A stretch of DNA of 52,122 bases from JBIOJM01 sp044450785 (lineage in GTDB: Bacteria; Planctomycetota; Planctomycetia; Isosphaerales; Isosphaeraceae): positions 1 through 52,122 of the forward strand of contig JBIOJM010000020.1 of the NCBI GenBank assembly GCA_044450785.1. The letters are read 5' to 3'. Position numbers and translations under genes: made by a program. Under the pieces are notes generated by a model. The model was not told the DNA's origin. It made no database searches and worked only from the letters and a program-made list of their open reading frames with translations. Within the stretch, counting starts at the first letter, position 1. Each line of letters opens with the position of its first letter. This document shows positions 1-9,066 of this stretch, one piece after another.

Positions 1-132
1 ACGTTCCGTGACTTTCAAGCCGCCATCCAAGAGGTTCTGGACGGTCTGACGACCAAGTATGCCGAGCCACTGGCCTCGTTGATGACGCTCAATTTCCAGC
101 AATTCGATGATGTCGCACTTATGGCCGCGTAA
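1..132 (+). CDS. C-terminal end of a transposase (probably IS630-like), cut by the window edge
   Basis: An open frame runs from base 1 to a TAA at 130-132 and gives 43 residues ending in LASLMTLNFQQFDDVALMAA. From memory, this resembles the last residues of IS630-type DDE transposases in planctomycetes and cyanobacteria. No catalytic residue lies in the visible part, so the family call rests on the tail alone. No terminal inverted repeat is obvious after the stop. Whether the element is complete depends on sequence to the left. Confidence 0.5.
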   Translation, partial: TFRDFQAAIQEVLDGLTTKYAEPLASLMTLNFQQFDDVALMAA

Positions 133-138
133 GGTATA

Positions 139-166
139 GTCCTTAGTCCTTGGTCCTTGGTCCTTG
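139..166. repeat. Four tandem 7-bp units (GTCCTTR)
   Basis: Four consecutive 7-bp units lie just after the transposase stop: GTCCTTA once, then GTCCTTG three times. It is a short tandem repeat at the edge of a mobile-element remnant, and its copy number probably varies by slippage. Confidence 0.8.
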
Positions 167-222
167 GTGTGCGATGATCGAGCGATCGACGAAAGGAACG
201 AGCAACCGGAGGACCAAAGGGC

Positions 223-798
223 GTGGCCGATCAGCATCTTCCTTCACCCGCCGAACCGTCCTGGGTCAGTGACGGTGAGGGCACCCACGATCGAACGCTG
301 GCGGACAACTGGTTGTTACGCCTGCGGCGCGAGCGGTTCCGGTCGCGAACCAGCGGCAAGGTCCATGATTACTTCGTCGCCTACCTGGCCGATGGGGTTC
401 ATGTCGTGGCGGTCACGCCCGATCAGCAGTTGGTGATGGTCCGCCAGTTTCGCGCCGGCTCTCGGCGCGACAGCCTCGAAACGCCCGGTGGCCTGCTCGA
501 GCCCGGCGAGGACCCATACGCCGCCGGGGCTCGCGAGCTGCTCGAGGAGACCGGCTACGCGGGCGATCCTCCCGAGCTCGTCGGAACCCTATGGCCCAAC
601 CCGGCCTTGCTCACCATGCGAATCACCACGATCGTCGTTCGCAACGCCCGCCGGGTCGCCGAACCCCGGCCCGACCAGAGCGAGGAGCTGGCCATCGAGC
701 TGGTCTTGATCCGCGACATCCCAGCGCTGATCGAGACGGGCCGGATCGATCATGCCGCCTGCGTCGCGGGTCTGCTCTGGTGGCTGACGCTGAGTTGA
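223..798 (+). CDS. Nudix hydrolase, ADP-ribose pyrophosphatase-like
   Basis: 191 residues from a GTG start, with GGAGG at 208-212 placed 10 bases upstream. A complete Nudix box (G-x5-E-x7-RE-U-x-EE-x-G-U) is visible as GLLEPGE...RELLEETGY, which binds the divalent metal and cleaves nucleoside diphosphates linked to another moiety. The segment before it (VRQFRAGSRRDSLETPGG) is typical of ADP-ribose or sugar-nucleotide pyrophosphatases, suggesting hydrolysis of NDP-sugars or ADP-ribose in the cytoplasm. The exact substrate cannot be read from sequence. It stands alone on the plus strand, tail to tail with the next gene with only 8 bases between stops. Confidence 0.9.
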   Translation: MADQHLPSPAEPSWVSDGEGTHDRTLADNWLLRLRRERFRSRTSGKVHDYFVAYLADGVHVVAVTPDQQLVMVRQFRAGSRRDSLETPGGLLEPGEDPYAAGARELLEETGYAGDPPELVGTLWPNPALLTMRITTIVVRNARRVAEPRPDQSEELAIELVLIRDIPALIETGRIDHAACVAGLLWWLTLS

Positions 799-806
799 AT
801 GTAGGC

Positions 807-1466
807 TCACGCCTCCTTGATATAAATCACCCGGTTGCCCGTCTTGCCGACGACGCGGGCCGCTCCCGAGAGGCGAAGGCAGTAAGCGACCCGCTGCGCG
901 AACCAGAGCGGGCGTTCCAGCCGCCGGGCCAGGTCAACGGTCGTGAACGGTTCCCCGCCGTCACAGCACGCCGGCAAGAGTGCCCAGAGGTCGCCGGCCC
1001 GCGCGAGCGTGGTCGATCCCTGAATCTCGCCGAGGCAGCGATCGATCACCCGGTAACCTGGCCAGCGGCGGCGAGGCACCCGCACCTCGTCGATCGTGAC
1101 CCCCAGCACCTCGATCTCCAGATTGGAGTGGGGGAAGACGCGGGCCACGCCCATCAGATCGTCAAATACGTCGATGACCGAGCCTCGCTTCGGGCTGCAC
1201 CGCGCCGAGACGACCGGCCCATCGCGCCGTGATTTCCGGACGACCCGCCGCTTCAACACCACCGGCTTGACGATCCGGAGTCGATGCTCCGGCAGCAACC
1301 GTCGCAATTTCCCGCGCAACGGGCCGAGAGCGCCTGACTGGATCTCAACCAGACGCCCCGCGTCATCGATGGCATCAACCCGAAACCCCTCGACCACGAC
1401 TTCGCGGCGGCCATCCTCTCCGTCCGCGTACCGTTCCTTCAGCGCGCGATGCAGGCTCGTCTCCAT
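807..1466 (-). CDS. Conserved protein with a PD-(D/E)XK-nuclease-like motif
   Basis: 219 residues from the ATG at 1466, which sits behind GGAAGGAG; an ATG 24 bases upstream has no clear ribosome binding site. Residues 30-45 read VDAIDDAGRLVEIQSG, a D...ExQ arrangement followed by a basic helix and RLLPEHRLRIVKPV. That spacing is what restriction-endonuclease-fold proteins show. The C-terminal 60 residues (FTTVDLARRLERP...) look like a winged helix. I recognise it only as a protein type common in planctomycetes, with no known function. A role in DNA processing is an inference from the motif. Confidence 0.65.
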   Translation of the reverse strand: METSLHRALKERYADGEDGRREVVVEGFRVDAIDDAGRLVEIQSGALGPLRGKLRRLLPEHRLRIVKPVVLKRRVVRKSRRDGPVVSARCSPKRGSVIDVFDDLMGVARVFPHSNLEIEVLGVTIDEVRVPRRRWPGYRVIDRCLGEIQGSTTLARAGDLWALLPACCDGGEPFTTVDLARRLERPLWFAQRVAYCLRLSGAARVVGKTGNRVIYIKEA

Positions 1467-1541
1467 GGGCTCCTTCCCTTGGGCTTTCAACGCAGGACTG
1501 TCAAGAAAAGCCCGATCCCGGCGATCGTCCCCTGCCTGCGA

Positions 1542-2126
1542 TCAATCGGTGGGCGGCAAGGGCTCGACGCCGAGGTCGCGGATGGTCAAGAGGGGGTGGA
1601 ACGGTAGGCCCCGCGCGGCGAAGGCCGCGGCGGCCCCTTCAAGACGGTCAAGCACGGTGATGACGACCGCGACCTTGCAGCCCAAGGCTTCGACGGCATC
1701 AACCGCCTGGAGCGATGAGCCGCCGGTGGTGGCCACGTCATCGACGATCGCCACCGTGGAGCCCGGCTCGAGTGAACCCTCGACCAGGTTGCCTGTGCCG
1801 TGGGTCTTGGCTTCTTTTCGAACCAGGAAACCGCGGAGATGGCCCAGGCCGGCGCCGGATGCCAGCGCCAGTGTGGCGCCGACGATCGGGTCGGCCCCCA
1901 GGGTCAGCCCCCCCACCGCCTCGACCTCCGGCCGTGTGGCGAGCTGCTCTAGCACGCCCGCGCCGATCAGGACGGCCCCCTCGGCCGACAGGGTCAGCTT
2001 GCGGCCGTCCACGTAGTAGTGCGACGTACGGCCACTGGCCAGCGTGAATGTACCCCGTTTGAGCGCGTCCCGCTGCAAGAGTGCGATCAGACGCTGGCGG
2101 TCATAAGTGACGACCACCGATCCCAT
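1542..2126 (-). CDS. pyrE: Orotate phosphoribosyltransferase
   Basis: 194 residues. It converts orotate and PRPP to orotidine 5'-phosphate in de novo pyrimidine synthesis. The PRPP-binding loop VAIVDDVATTGGSS is intact. Upstream are the substrate-side segments FTLASGRTSHYYVDGRK and GGLTLGADPI. Length fits bacterial PyrE (about 190-210). The start at 2126 is the only plausible ATG before the conserved N-terminal helix. It has no pyrimidine-pathway neighbours here, which is normal for planctomycetes where such genes are scattered. Confidence 0.95.
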   Translation of the reverse strand: MGSVVVTYDRQRLIALLQRDALKRGTFTLASGRTSHYYVDGRKLTLSAEGAVLIGAGVLEQLATRPEVEAVGGLTLGADPIVGATLALASGAGLGHLRGFLVRKEAKTHGTGNLVEGSLEPGSTVAIVDDVATTGGSSLQAVDAVEALGCKVAVVITVLDRLEGAAAAFAARGLPFHPLLTIRDLGVEPLPPTD

Positions 2127-2288
2127 GGCCGATGACCCTCAAAGGATCCTTCCGTGATCTTACAATGTGACCGGCGCAGTGATTCTCCGCCGGCCCGTGG
2201 CCGGAACGATCCGTTTTTTGCTCGTCGGTTGACTGCGCGCCAACACCCTACCAGACATGGTCCCGGTGTCCAAGAGCTGGTCTGGCCC

Positions 2289-2312
2289 GACACGGGCTGG
2301 GAGCCCGTGCCA
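2289..2312. repeat. Palindromic intergenic repeat (CACGGGCT-GGG-AGCCCGTG)
   Basis: A perfect 8-bp inverted repeat with a 3-base loop lies between pyrE and the pseudogene. Words of this kind recur between genes in planctomycete genomes, as far as I recall. Nothing here shows a function. Confidence 0.6.
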
Positions 2313-2327
2313 CGCCGAGCCCGGGTC

Positions 2328-3469
2328 TCACGGCTTCCGCTTGGCCTCGCGGTCGGAGAGCTTTTTGTCGGGCCGCTTGGTGAAAACGATTGGCTTGACG
2401 CGCGGCTCCAGGGGCACGGCGACCGCGTCGACGAAGCCCGTGAGGTTGGTCTGGAACGGGAGCATCCAGTTGACGTTGCCCAGCGCGGGGTCGTTGTCGG
2501 CCTTTGAGGGCGTTGAAGACCTGTGAAACGCCTATTTGAGCGACAAGCGAGCGTCGACGCCCTGTCCCAGGCCCTCGATGGCTGCACCTCGCTCCTCCGG
2601 CGTCTCGGACTCGTCGAGACTCAGCCGAAGGGCACCCGCCACATCGCCCGCTGCCGCGCGGGCCGACACGACCTTCTGCAGGGCGAACCGCTGGTAGTTT
2701 TGGTTGTCGATCGACCGGAGTGTCTTCAAGGCACCGGGGGTGTCTCAACCATCGCCTGAATCTCCGCGAGGTTCATGCGCGCGGAGGCCGGCATGTTCTG
2801 GCTGACTCCCGGCTTCCCCTTCATCGCCCCTACCGACCGCACTGCGCCGTCGATATCGCCGTTGGCGATTTGCCCGGAAGCGATCTGACTGTACCGCCCG
2901 TCGCGTCCTCTCATGTTCGGGTGGTTGCTGATCGAGCGAAAGGCATCATGCAGCGTCTCCCTGGCGCCGGCGGTATCGCCTGCCTGATGCTACACGCCAG
3001 CGACGCGGAGCAAGGCGTAGGGCTGCCTGTCCGTTTCGGACCACCCGAACGCGGCCCTGATGTCGCCGGCGGCTGCGAGGGCTGCGGCGATCTTCGGGGC
3101 GGCCACGTCACGCTCGTTCGCGAACGCCTCGCTCGACGCGCGGCGGAGCAACTGGTGCAACTCCGCACGAGGGGGTAGCGAGACGATGACGGCGACGGAC
3201 GAACCGGTGAGCTTTGCCACGTCGGGAGGTCTCACGACGGGCGTGACAGATTCCCGCGGGGCCTCTTGCGCCGGGGCGCCCCGGCCCTCCTTGGTTGTCT
3301 GCTGATCGGCGAGTGCCGCTGCCGCGCTGACGACCAGGGTGGCCAACGCCAGCCCGACGAGCCAGCCCGCCTTCAGTTTGGTGCACAACATGGCTAACAC
3401 TACCCCCACCAGCACGAACAAGAAACGGACTCCGTTCTTGGCGTGCGTTCTCAGCTCAATGCGGGTCAT
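2328..3469 (-). pseudogene. Decayed secreted protein with about 40-residue repeats
   Basis: A single protein can be followed through three lesions. From 3469 a signal-like N terminus (KAGWLVGLALATLVVSAAAA) leads into helical repeats such as AALAAAGDIRAAF. The frame meets TAG at 2990-2992 (GV-stop-HQAGDTAGA) and then continues in the same frame. Around 2726-2735 it shifts to the frame encoding SIDNQNYQRFALQKVVSA and AAAGDVAGALRL. Around 2500-2530 it shifts again to a tail ending FTKRPDKKLSDREAKRKP, with its stop at 2328-2330. The repeats (AGDxxgA) suggest a TPR-like periplasmic protein. The residue where the mature leader should begin with Met is CTG (Leu), perhaps a further lesion. Confidence 0.75.
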
Positions 3470-3700
3470 GGCGTGGTTCCTGGATAGGGTGGTCTGCTCT
3501 TCTCTTTCTGCTTGAAGAATTTAGCCGCTTCCGCGAAGCCTTGGTAGATCTTGGGCTGATCCCAGTTCGACGGGTACATCACGCCCATTGGTGTCGCTGG
3601 ATGCCAGATCGTCCTGGAACTCCCAGCGCCCGGAGCTGCTTCCAGCGGAGCAGGAGCTCGTCGATGCGGGTGTCGGTCGGGTTCTGTTCCAATGGGTCCC
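3466..3700 (-). pseudogene. Two gene fragments in different frames
   Basis: Minus-strand coding-like pieces sit upstream of the repeat-protein pseudogene. One (about 3622-3700) reads DTRIDELLLRWKQLRALG, which resembles the N-terminal segment before the kinase domain in planctomycete Ser/Thr kinases. The other (3466 to about 3605) reads YPSNWDQPKIYQGFAEAAKF and ends PYPGTTP, with a stop that overlaps the ATG at 3469 as ATGA. They are in different frames and neither has a credible start. I read them as remnants, together with the adjacent pseudogene. Confidence 0.45.
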
Positions 3701-3770
3701 CCGATATCGATTCCACACCCGGGCGCGAGTTCCATCAAGCCCCAGGGCGCAAGAGCCGATGCTTCCTTGC

Positions 3771-4775
3771 ATGACGACCACACCGATTCGCCCCACCCCG
3801 GACCGCGATCCGATCGGGCCGTTTTTGCATTATTTGATGGCGGAGTGTGGGGTTTCGCCCCACACCCTGGCGGCTTACCGGTCCGACTTGATGCGGTTCA
3901 TCCGCTGGCGTAAGTCGGAGGCGCCGGGCCCGCTCGCGAGTCTGGACGCGCCGGCGCTGGGCGGCTATGTCGACGCACTGTATCGCGACGGCCTCGCACC
4001 GAGCAGCGTCTGCCGGCGCCTGGCGAGTCTGTCGACCTTTTTTCGGTTCCTGGTCTTCGATGGCCGCCTGCAGGAAAACGTCGCCAAGCTGCTGGTCGCG
4101 CCGGCGGTCTGGGACCGCTTGCCGACGGTGCTCTCACCGGCCGCGACCAATCGGCTGCTGGAAACGCCGAGCACCCTCACGCGGCTGGGCCGTCGCGACC
4201 GCGCCGCCCTGGAGACCTTGTACGCAACCGGCTGCCGCGCCTCGGAGGTCGTCGGGCTCCGGCCCGCCGACCTGGACCTCAAGGCCGGGACGGCCCGGTG
4301 CGTCGGCAAGGGGAACAAGGAGCGACAGGTCCCGCTCGGTTCGGCTGCCGTCCGGGCAGTGGCCATCTATCTCGAACGAGATCGCCCGGCCCTGGTGGCA
4401 CGCAACCCCCAGACCGGCGCCGTGTTCGTCTCGAAGTCGGGCCGTCCGTTATCGCGGATGGGCCTCTGGCAGATCGTCAAACGCCATGCCCGATCGGCTG
4501 GCTTGAACGGCGAGGTCAGCCCGCATACCCTCCGGCACAGCTTCGCCACCCACCTTCTCTCTCGTGGCGCCGATTTACGCGTCGTCCAGGAAATGCTCGG
4601 CCACGCCTCGATCGCCACAACTCAAATCTATACACGCGTCGAGCTGAGCCGGCTCCGAGACGTTCACCTGCGGTTTCATCCCCGCAGCCGGGAAACGACG
4701 GTGCCGGAGCCAGGGCGATCGCCGGTCAAGACGCTGGTCGAGGGAGACCTTCCCCCGCCCCGAATCGTTCGTTGA
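3771..4775 (+). CDS. xerD: Tyrosine recombinase, XerD type
   Basis: 334 residues from the ATG at 3771; the frame is open further upstream but that part runs through remnants. The N-terminal SAM-like DNA-binding domain (about 10-95) is followed by the catalytic domain with Arg156 (ATGCRASEVVGL), His252 and Arg255 (HTLRHSFATHLL), His278 (LGHASIATTQ) and Tyr287, the full active-site set. Such enzymes resolve chromosome dimers at dif sites. The family also includes integrases, and a 30-residue tail after the catalytic Tyr (PEPGRSPVKT...) is longer than in E. coli XerD. Its last 50 bases overlap the convergent gene. Confidence 0.85.
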   Translation: MTTTPIRPTPDRDPIGPFLHYLMAECGVSPHTLAAYRSDLMRFIRWRKSEAPGPLASLDAPALGGYVDALYRDGLAPSSVCRRLASLSTFFRFLVFDGRLQENVAKLLVAPAVWDRLPTVLSPAATNRLLETPSTLTRLGRRDRAALETLYATGCRASEVVGLRPADLDLKAGTARCVGKGNKERQVPLGSAAVRAVAIYLERDRPALVARNPQTGAVFVSKSGRPLSRMGLWQIVKRHARSAGLNGEVSPHTLRHSFATHLLSRGADLRVVQEMLGHASIATTQIYTRVELSRLRDVHLRFHPRSRETTVPEPGRSPVKTLVEGDLPPPRIVR

Positions 4776-5037
4776 GTTTGCCCTGGACCACCGAGCGGAA
4801 GCCGGCCGGGTCGGTCCCCTTGGGACTGGCGACGCCGATCCCCTGGCATTCGTGGACCGGCACGATTCGCACAATCTTTCGTTCCTGGTCGGCCAGCAGG
4901 GCCACGCGAACCGCACCGATCAACGCCGTCTCGTTCCAGTGGCACCGGCAGGCCGAACCATCGGAAAGATAGAGCATCACGTCCGGCATGCCGGCATCCT
5001 TCAGGCCCGACCAGATTTCCGTAATCAAATCACTCAT
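4726..5037 (-). CDS. Hypothetical protein, 103 residues
   Basis: The protein starts MSDLITEIWSGLKDAGMPDV and continues with strand-rich sequence (VRVALLADQERKIVRIVPVH). There is no signal peptide or membrane segment. The last 50 bases overlap the end of xerD on the opposite strand. It has the look of a small cytoplasmic alpha/beta protein, and I do not recognise a family. Amino-acid composition and the clear start support it being real. Confidence 0.55.
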   Translation of the reverse strand: MSDLITEIWSGLKDAGMPDVMLYLSDGSACRCHWNETALIGAVRVALLADQERKIVRIVPVHECQGIGVASPKGTDPAGFRSVVQGKLNERFGAGEGLPRPAS

Positions 5038-5440
5038 AGACTTTCACTCGGCGATGCTGTCGGTTCTTCCCGCAGAGCCATCCATTGAAAAACTAGGACA
5101 TCTCCTCGGAAAAAGTCGACTCGGGTTGGGCGAACAGCCGATTGCTTAATTAAGCGCACCTTCGGCGGAGGCAACCGGACTGGCTGCCGCCTTCGCGCAA
5201 TCCCCTCGTACTGTTCTTCCGATACCGCCTGAGGAGTGGGGGTATCAGCCCGCTCAACCGGGATATCGCTGCGCCGGCTTCTCGTCCTGGGGAGCCGCAC
5301 CGGTCAAGCGTGGTGTCGATACGACGACCCGTGCTCAATACAGTCGAGAACCGGGAGCGCGCAAGGCGGCAGCACTTTCGCTCGATGACGGAGGCAGCCG
5401 ATCTGGACACGAGCCGTGTCCGAAAAAAAGGGGTGGACGC

Positions 5441-5483
5441 AAAAAAAGCCCTCCGGCTATCGCAGGCCAGAGGGCTTTTTTTA
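5441..5483. terminator. Bidirectional Rho-independent terminator
   Basis: A7-GCCCTC, a GC-rich middle and GAGGGC-T7 form a hairpin flanked by A and T tracts, so it can end transcription in both directions. No clear gene ends right next to it on the plus strand, so it may terminate a lost gene. Confidence 0.8.
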
Positions 5484-5563
5484 TCGATGAGCCGACAACG
5501 AGCTAGAAACCAGCGATTGAAAGACGATCTGAATCCGCATGGCTCGCTCGCGAAAATCATACT

Positions 5564-5652
5564 AACCCGACGCGTAAGCGAGGCGCTGTTCTCGCGAGAC
5601 CAAACTCGCTCCGGACACGTCCGAAGAGCGACCCTCGCTTACGCGTCGGGTT
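5564..5652. repeat. 20-bp perfect inverted repeat around a 49-base centre
   Basis: AACCCGACGCGTAAGCGAGG at 5564-5583 has an exact reverse complement at 5633-5652. The centre holds a smaller GC-rich inverted repeat. The arm word (CCCGACGCGTAAGCGAGG) is, from memory, a dispersed repeat in planctomycete genomes. It could be a REP/MITE-like unit, and no coding capacity is visible. Confidence 0.75.
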
Positions 5653-5780
5653 GGTGTGAGCACGGCCGATTCCGGCCTAAAGAACCGCGCGTCAACGTCT
5701 TGCAGTTTCTCCGTTCTCCATCTGGATTCTAGCCTGCTGTCAGGTCGTTGTTTTTTATGCGCCTCGTGTGAACGCACGGT

Positions 5781-6086
5781 CTAGTTCATGGGCACTGGGT
5801 CGCCCTCTCCTGACGGATAGGACGCACACGGCAGGACGACAGGATCAGTCGTCGGTGGCCACGGCGATCCCGGCGGTGCGAGGATGATCGGGCTAGACTT
5901 GCCAGTCTCAGGCATCTGGGAGTCGAGAGCGACCACATGGTAGTCCATGATGTAGCCGTAGCCGGCAGACCACGACTCATTGCTGATTGTAATGGTCGGC
6001 GGGGGGACGGCAAGTGCGTTGCCGATCACAGCAACGACCAGTCCGCACGCGAGAACGAAAAAGCATGGCACGCAAAATCTCTTCAT
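5781..6086 (-). CDS. Small secreted protein with DS-x-MPETG motif
   Basis: 101 residues from the ATG at 6086, behind AGAGGTG. A signal peptide is clear: MKRFC, a hydrophobic core FFVLACGLVVAVIG, then NALA before the mature chain. The mature part is short and Pro-rich and contains DSQMPETGKSSPIILAPPG. The same pattern occurs in the protein at 10178-10411 (DSDMPETGTGGPIVLTPP). Function unknown. It lies downstream of the kinase at 6362 on the same strand, 275 bases away. Confidence 0.65.
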   Translation of the reverse strand: MKRFCVPCFFVLACGLVVAVIGNALAVPPPTITISNESWSAGYGYIMDYHVVALDSQMPETGKSSPIILAPPGSPWPPTTDPVVLPCASYPSGEGDPVPMN

Positions 6087-6361
6087 CGTTTCACCTCTCT
6101 GTTGAAACCTCAGATCAAACACTGTTCAACGAGGCCAAAGAAGTGCTTGCAGAACGCCTTGTCCCTGTAGATTGCATCGGCGCAGTCGCAATGGATCGTG
6201 CCGTCAGCAAGCCTGCATACGACGCAGGGATCATTGTCGCAGGGAGGGTCGATGCGTGCGAGAGCCCGTCACCGAACGGCGCACTCAGGGGGCTTGCTCC
6301 GTAGCGGAGAAGACCGGCGGACATTACTTTCCTGGCAGCAGGCGATCGCTTATCCCGAGTG

Positions 6362-9064
6362 TTACCCATCGCTCGCTGGTTGGCTCGAGCCATGTTTCGG
6401 ATTGGGCCCGCCGGCAAGGCCCCGGGCATTGCGCCGGCTCGCATCGTTCAACCTCTGAGTCAAAGATGCGGGCTTCGGGAACTTCAGACCGTTCGATTCA
6501 GAATGCTTGATCAACCGGTCGATCATCTCGCCGGCACTTTGCAGATGCTCATCGGCGCTTGTGGAAAGAGCGAGATCGATTTCAACCTCGGCCAGGGTCA
6601 GCGTCAGACGCACCTTGTCATGCATCACGTGGTATTTCTTGAGTTCATCGCCTTTATTAAAGGTGTTTAGCTTTAGCCAGCGGGCGCACCAATCCAGGTC
6701 TTTCGAGGCTAGGTTGAGGCGGGTCAAGGTTCCTCCGTCGAGCGAGTCATGCTTCGTCCGCAGACTCTCGGTCCAAAGGAAGGCGACTCGGCCTCGCAGT
6801 TTTCGACAAAAAAAATCAACCGGTCTGTCGCCGGACGGGCGTGACTCGATCAATCGTGAGAGTCGATCGTACGCCGAGGCATAATCAGAGGAGATTTCCT
6901 CGGTCTTGGCGAGGAGGCGTTGGATCGTCTCCGAATTGGGATCGAGTTTTTCAGCAAGCTGAAGCGCATCCCCCGCGAGCTCGTAAGTTTGCCACCGAAC
7001 CGCTTCGTCTGTCTTTTCGTCGTTCTCGGGGTCTTCCCGGTCGAATCGTTCCGCGACCTCGTCGGCACTTTGGATCCTGAGGTTCGCGAAGTCGACAAGG
7101 TAGTCGACGAGTTCGGGATGGTCGTTGGCCCATGCGACCCGCGGAGCTTCGGCGTCGGGGGCGGCACGGGCCGTGCGCACGAACCTCTCGGCAATCTGTT
7201 TCTTTCTGTCCCTGTCATTGAGAGCGAGGCTATCAAGTGCGACGAGGCTATCGAGCGCGACGCCGAGGTAAAGGTTGATCAGGCAGGAATGGGGATACTC
7301 CTTCTGGAGCGGAAACAACAAGTCGACGGCCCGTTGATACCGAGAGCGCCGTTCCCCGACCTCTTTGAGACGCAACCCTTGCGTGACGGAGTCCACCGCG
7401 AACTGAAAGTCCGGCAGGCTCTCGACCGAGGTAATGACCAAGAGCTTGGGCCGCTCGTTGCCGTTTCGAGAGAGCAAGCCTCCGGAAACCAAGACTCCAG
7501 CCAAGATCCCAACCACCATGACGCAGGCCGCGCCCTTGAGCAGCCGGCGCTGGCGCGTCACCCAGTTGGTCACGCGCTCACGCCGTGACGGGTTTGGGGC
7601 ATCGAGCAGGGGTTGATGGTTCAAAAACCGGTCGAGGTCGCGCGCCAGCGAGTCGGCGCTGGAATAGCGGTCGTCGGGTGAGAGGGCCAGGCATTTTGCG
7701 ACGATCGCCGCGAGCGAATAGGGGATTGCCGGGTTGAAGCGGCGAACCGCGACGTCGAGAAAGGGCCTGCGGTCGAGCAGGTCGCGCATCGCCCGGGAGG
7801 GGTCCGGCGTAGCGACGGGCAGCTCGGGTCTCTGACCCGTCAACAACTCGCGCAGGACCAGCCCCAGGGAATAGATGTCCGCCTCCGCTCCGACCTTGCC
7901 CCAGAGCTCGGGGTTGAGGAAGGCCTCGATCTGCTCGGGAGCCATGTACGGCAGGGTCCCCCCGTGCAGCGCCGCCCGAGCGCGGTCCGCCGAGTGAGGT
8001 GACTCGGCCAGGTTGAAATCGAGCAACTGCGGCCCGTTCAGCAGCGTCAAGAGCACATTCGCGGGCTTGACATCGCGGTGAAAAGTCCGCATGCCGTGCG
8101 CGTAATGAAGGGCGCGCGCCAGGATCATCACGATCCAGGCCGCACCTTGAGCGTAGGTTCCGCGGGCGGGAAATCCTTCCCAACCGTCGCCCCGCGGCCC
8201 GGCCCGGCCGCTGTCGCGATCGATCGGTTCCGCGCCGGGTTGGACCAGCGGGCCTTGAGCGCCGTCCGTCTTGTTATTGAGCGCCTGCCAGATGGCCATC
8301 GCCTTGCGCGGCCGCCCGGCTGGTTTGAGCCGCCTGATGATTTCGTCCAGCGGCAACCCCGGCCGAAACGGCATGGACAACCCGCAGAGCTCGCCCTTGG
8401 CCTGATAGATGACCGAGTTGACCGGCACGATGTGAGGATGATCGAGCACCCCTTGAACCTTCGGCTCCTGAGTGCGGTCGAGGGTCACCTTCAAGGCGAC
8501 TTGCTTGCCGCCCAAGGACAGGTCCCTGGCCAGAAAAACGCAGGACGTTCCCCCTTTCCCCAAGAGCGACAACAGGTGGAATTCCTCGAAGTTCTCGCCG
8601 GGTTTGGGGAAGCGCGGCAGCGAAGGGCTCACTCCGGCCGCCTGGCTGAAGAAGCGATGATAGCGAAGCTGCGACGCCAGTGAGCTCTTCCACTCGGGGT
8701 ACCGGTCGCAAAACGAGTCGACGTCAGGCGCACTGCCCCGCTCTTCGCTCAGGCAGTATTCCTCGTAGACCAAGCTGAGCACGCGGCTGTCAGAATCGCG
8801 CAGCTCCGGGAACCGCTGCAGATACCCGGCAGCGGTGGGTGTTTGTCCCTGGTCGTACCGGAGACGGAGATCAGCCTTGACCAGCGCCGCCAGGAACCCA
8901 AGGGAATCGACCGGACCAGCCGCTCCAGTGCGGTCTTGCTCGGCCCAGAAGTTTTCCAACTGGACTTCGCCGTGTCGTCGCCACTCCTCCTCGAGCAATT
9001 GCACGGCGCGGTCCACGCGATCGAGTCCGCCTTCAGCGCGGACCGAGGCGAGGCGCGTCTTCAT
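6362..9064 (-). CDS. Membrane Ser/Thr protein kinase paired with an ECF sigma factor
   Basis: 900 residues from the ATG at 9064, two bases after the stop of the sigma gene, so the two are very probably co-transcribed. Residues 1-160 are a planctomycete-type leader. The kinase domain follows: glycine-rich loop LGKGGTSCVF (169-177), Lys192, HRD 329-331, DFN at 349-351 in place of DFG, and APE 375-377. An insert of about 60 residues lies before the catalytic loop. A transmembrane helix (ACVMVVGILAGVLVSGGLL) separates it from an extracytoplasmic helical region of about 380 residues. The DFN change is, as I recall, frequent in planctomycete kinases. It may phosphorylate or gate its sigma partner; this is inference. 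Confidence 0.9.
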   Translation of the reverse strand: MKTRLASVRAEGGLDRVDRAVQLLEEEWRRHGEVQLENFWAEQDRTGAAGPVDSLGFLAALVKADLRLRYDQGQTPTAAGYLQRFPELRDSDSRVLSLVYEEYCLSEERGSAPDVDSFCDRYPEWKSSLASQLRYHRFFSQAAGVSPSLPRFPKPGENFEEFHLLSLLGKGGTSCVFLARDLSLGGKQVALKVTLDRTQEPKVQGVLDHPHIVPVNSVIYQAKGELCGLSMPFRPGLPLDEIIRRLKPAGRPRKAMAIWQALNNKTDGAQGPLVQPGAEPIDRDSGRAGPRGDGWEGFPARGTYAQGAAWIVMILARALHYAHGMRTFHRDVKPANVLLTLLNGPQLLDFNLAESPHSADRARAALHGGTLPYMAPEQIEAFLNPELWGKVGAEADIYSLGLVLRELLTGQRPELPVATPDPSRAMRDLLDRRPFLDVAVRRFNPAIPYSLAAIVAKCLALSPDDRYSSADSLARDLDRFLNHQPLLDAPNPSRRERVTNWVTRQRRLLKGAACVMVVGILAGVLVSGGLLSRNGNERPKLLVITSVESLPDFQFAVDSVTQGLRLKEVGERRSRYQRAVDLLFPLQKEYPHSCLINLYLGVALDSLVALDSLALNDRDRKKQIAERFVRTARAAPDAEAPRVAWANDHPELVDYLVDFANLRIQSADEVAERFDREDPENDEKTDEAVRWQTYELAGDALQLAEKLDPNSETIQRLLAKTEEISSDYASAYDRLSRLIESRPSGDRPVDFFCRKLRGRVAFLWTESLRTKHDSLDGGTLTRLNLASKDLDWCARWLKLNTFNKGDELKKYHVMHDKVRLTLTLAEVEIDLALSTSADEHLQSAGEMIDRLIKHSESNGLKFPKPASLTQRLNDASRRNARGLAGGPNPKHGSSQPASDG

Positions 9065-9066
9065 TC

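Larger units (their letters stand above)
5038..5780. other. 743-bp intergenic stretch
   Basis: No convincing gene on either strand. It holds the promoter side of the 103-residue protein, a strong bidirectional terminator hairpin (5441-5483) and a long palindromic repeat (5564-5652). Open frames here are interrupted by the hairpins and have no recognisable content. Confidence 0.6.

Noticed and set aside
5400..5430. Hairpin GGACAC-N-GTGTCC before an A tract as a terminator
   Set aside because: The T tract would be on the wrong side for either direction of transcription.
6014..6304. 96-residue plus-strand frame between the small secreted protein and the kinase
   Set aside because: Overlaps the signal peptide of the convincing minus-strand gene, and its sequence shows no recognisable content.
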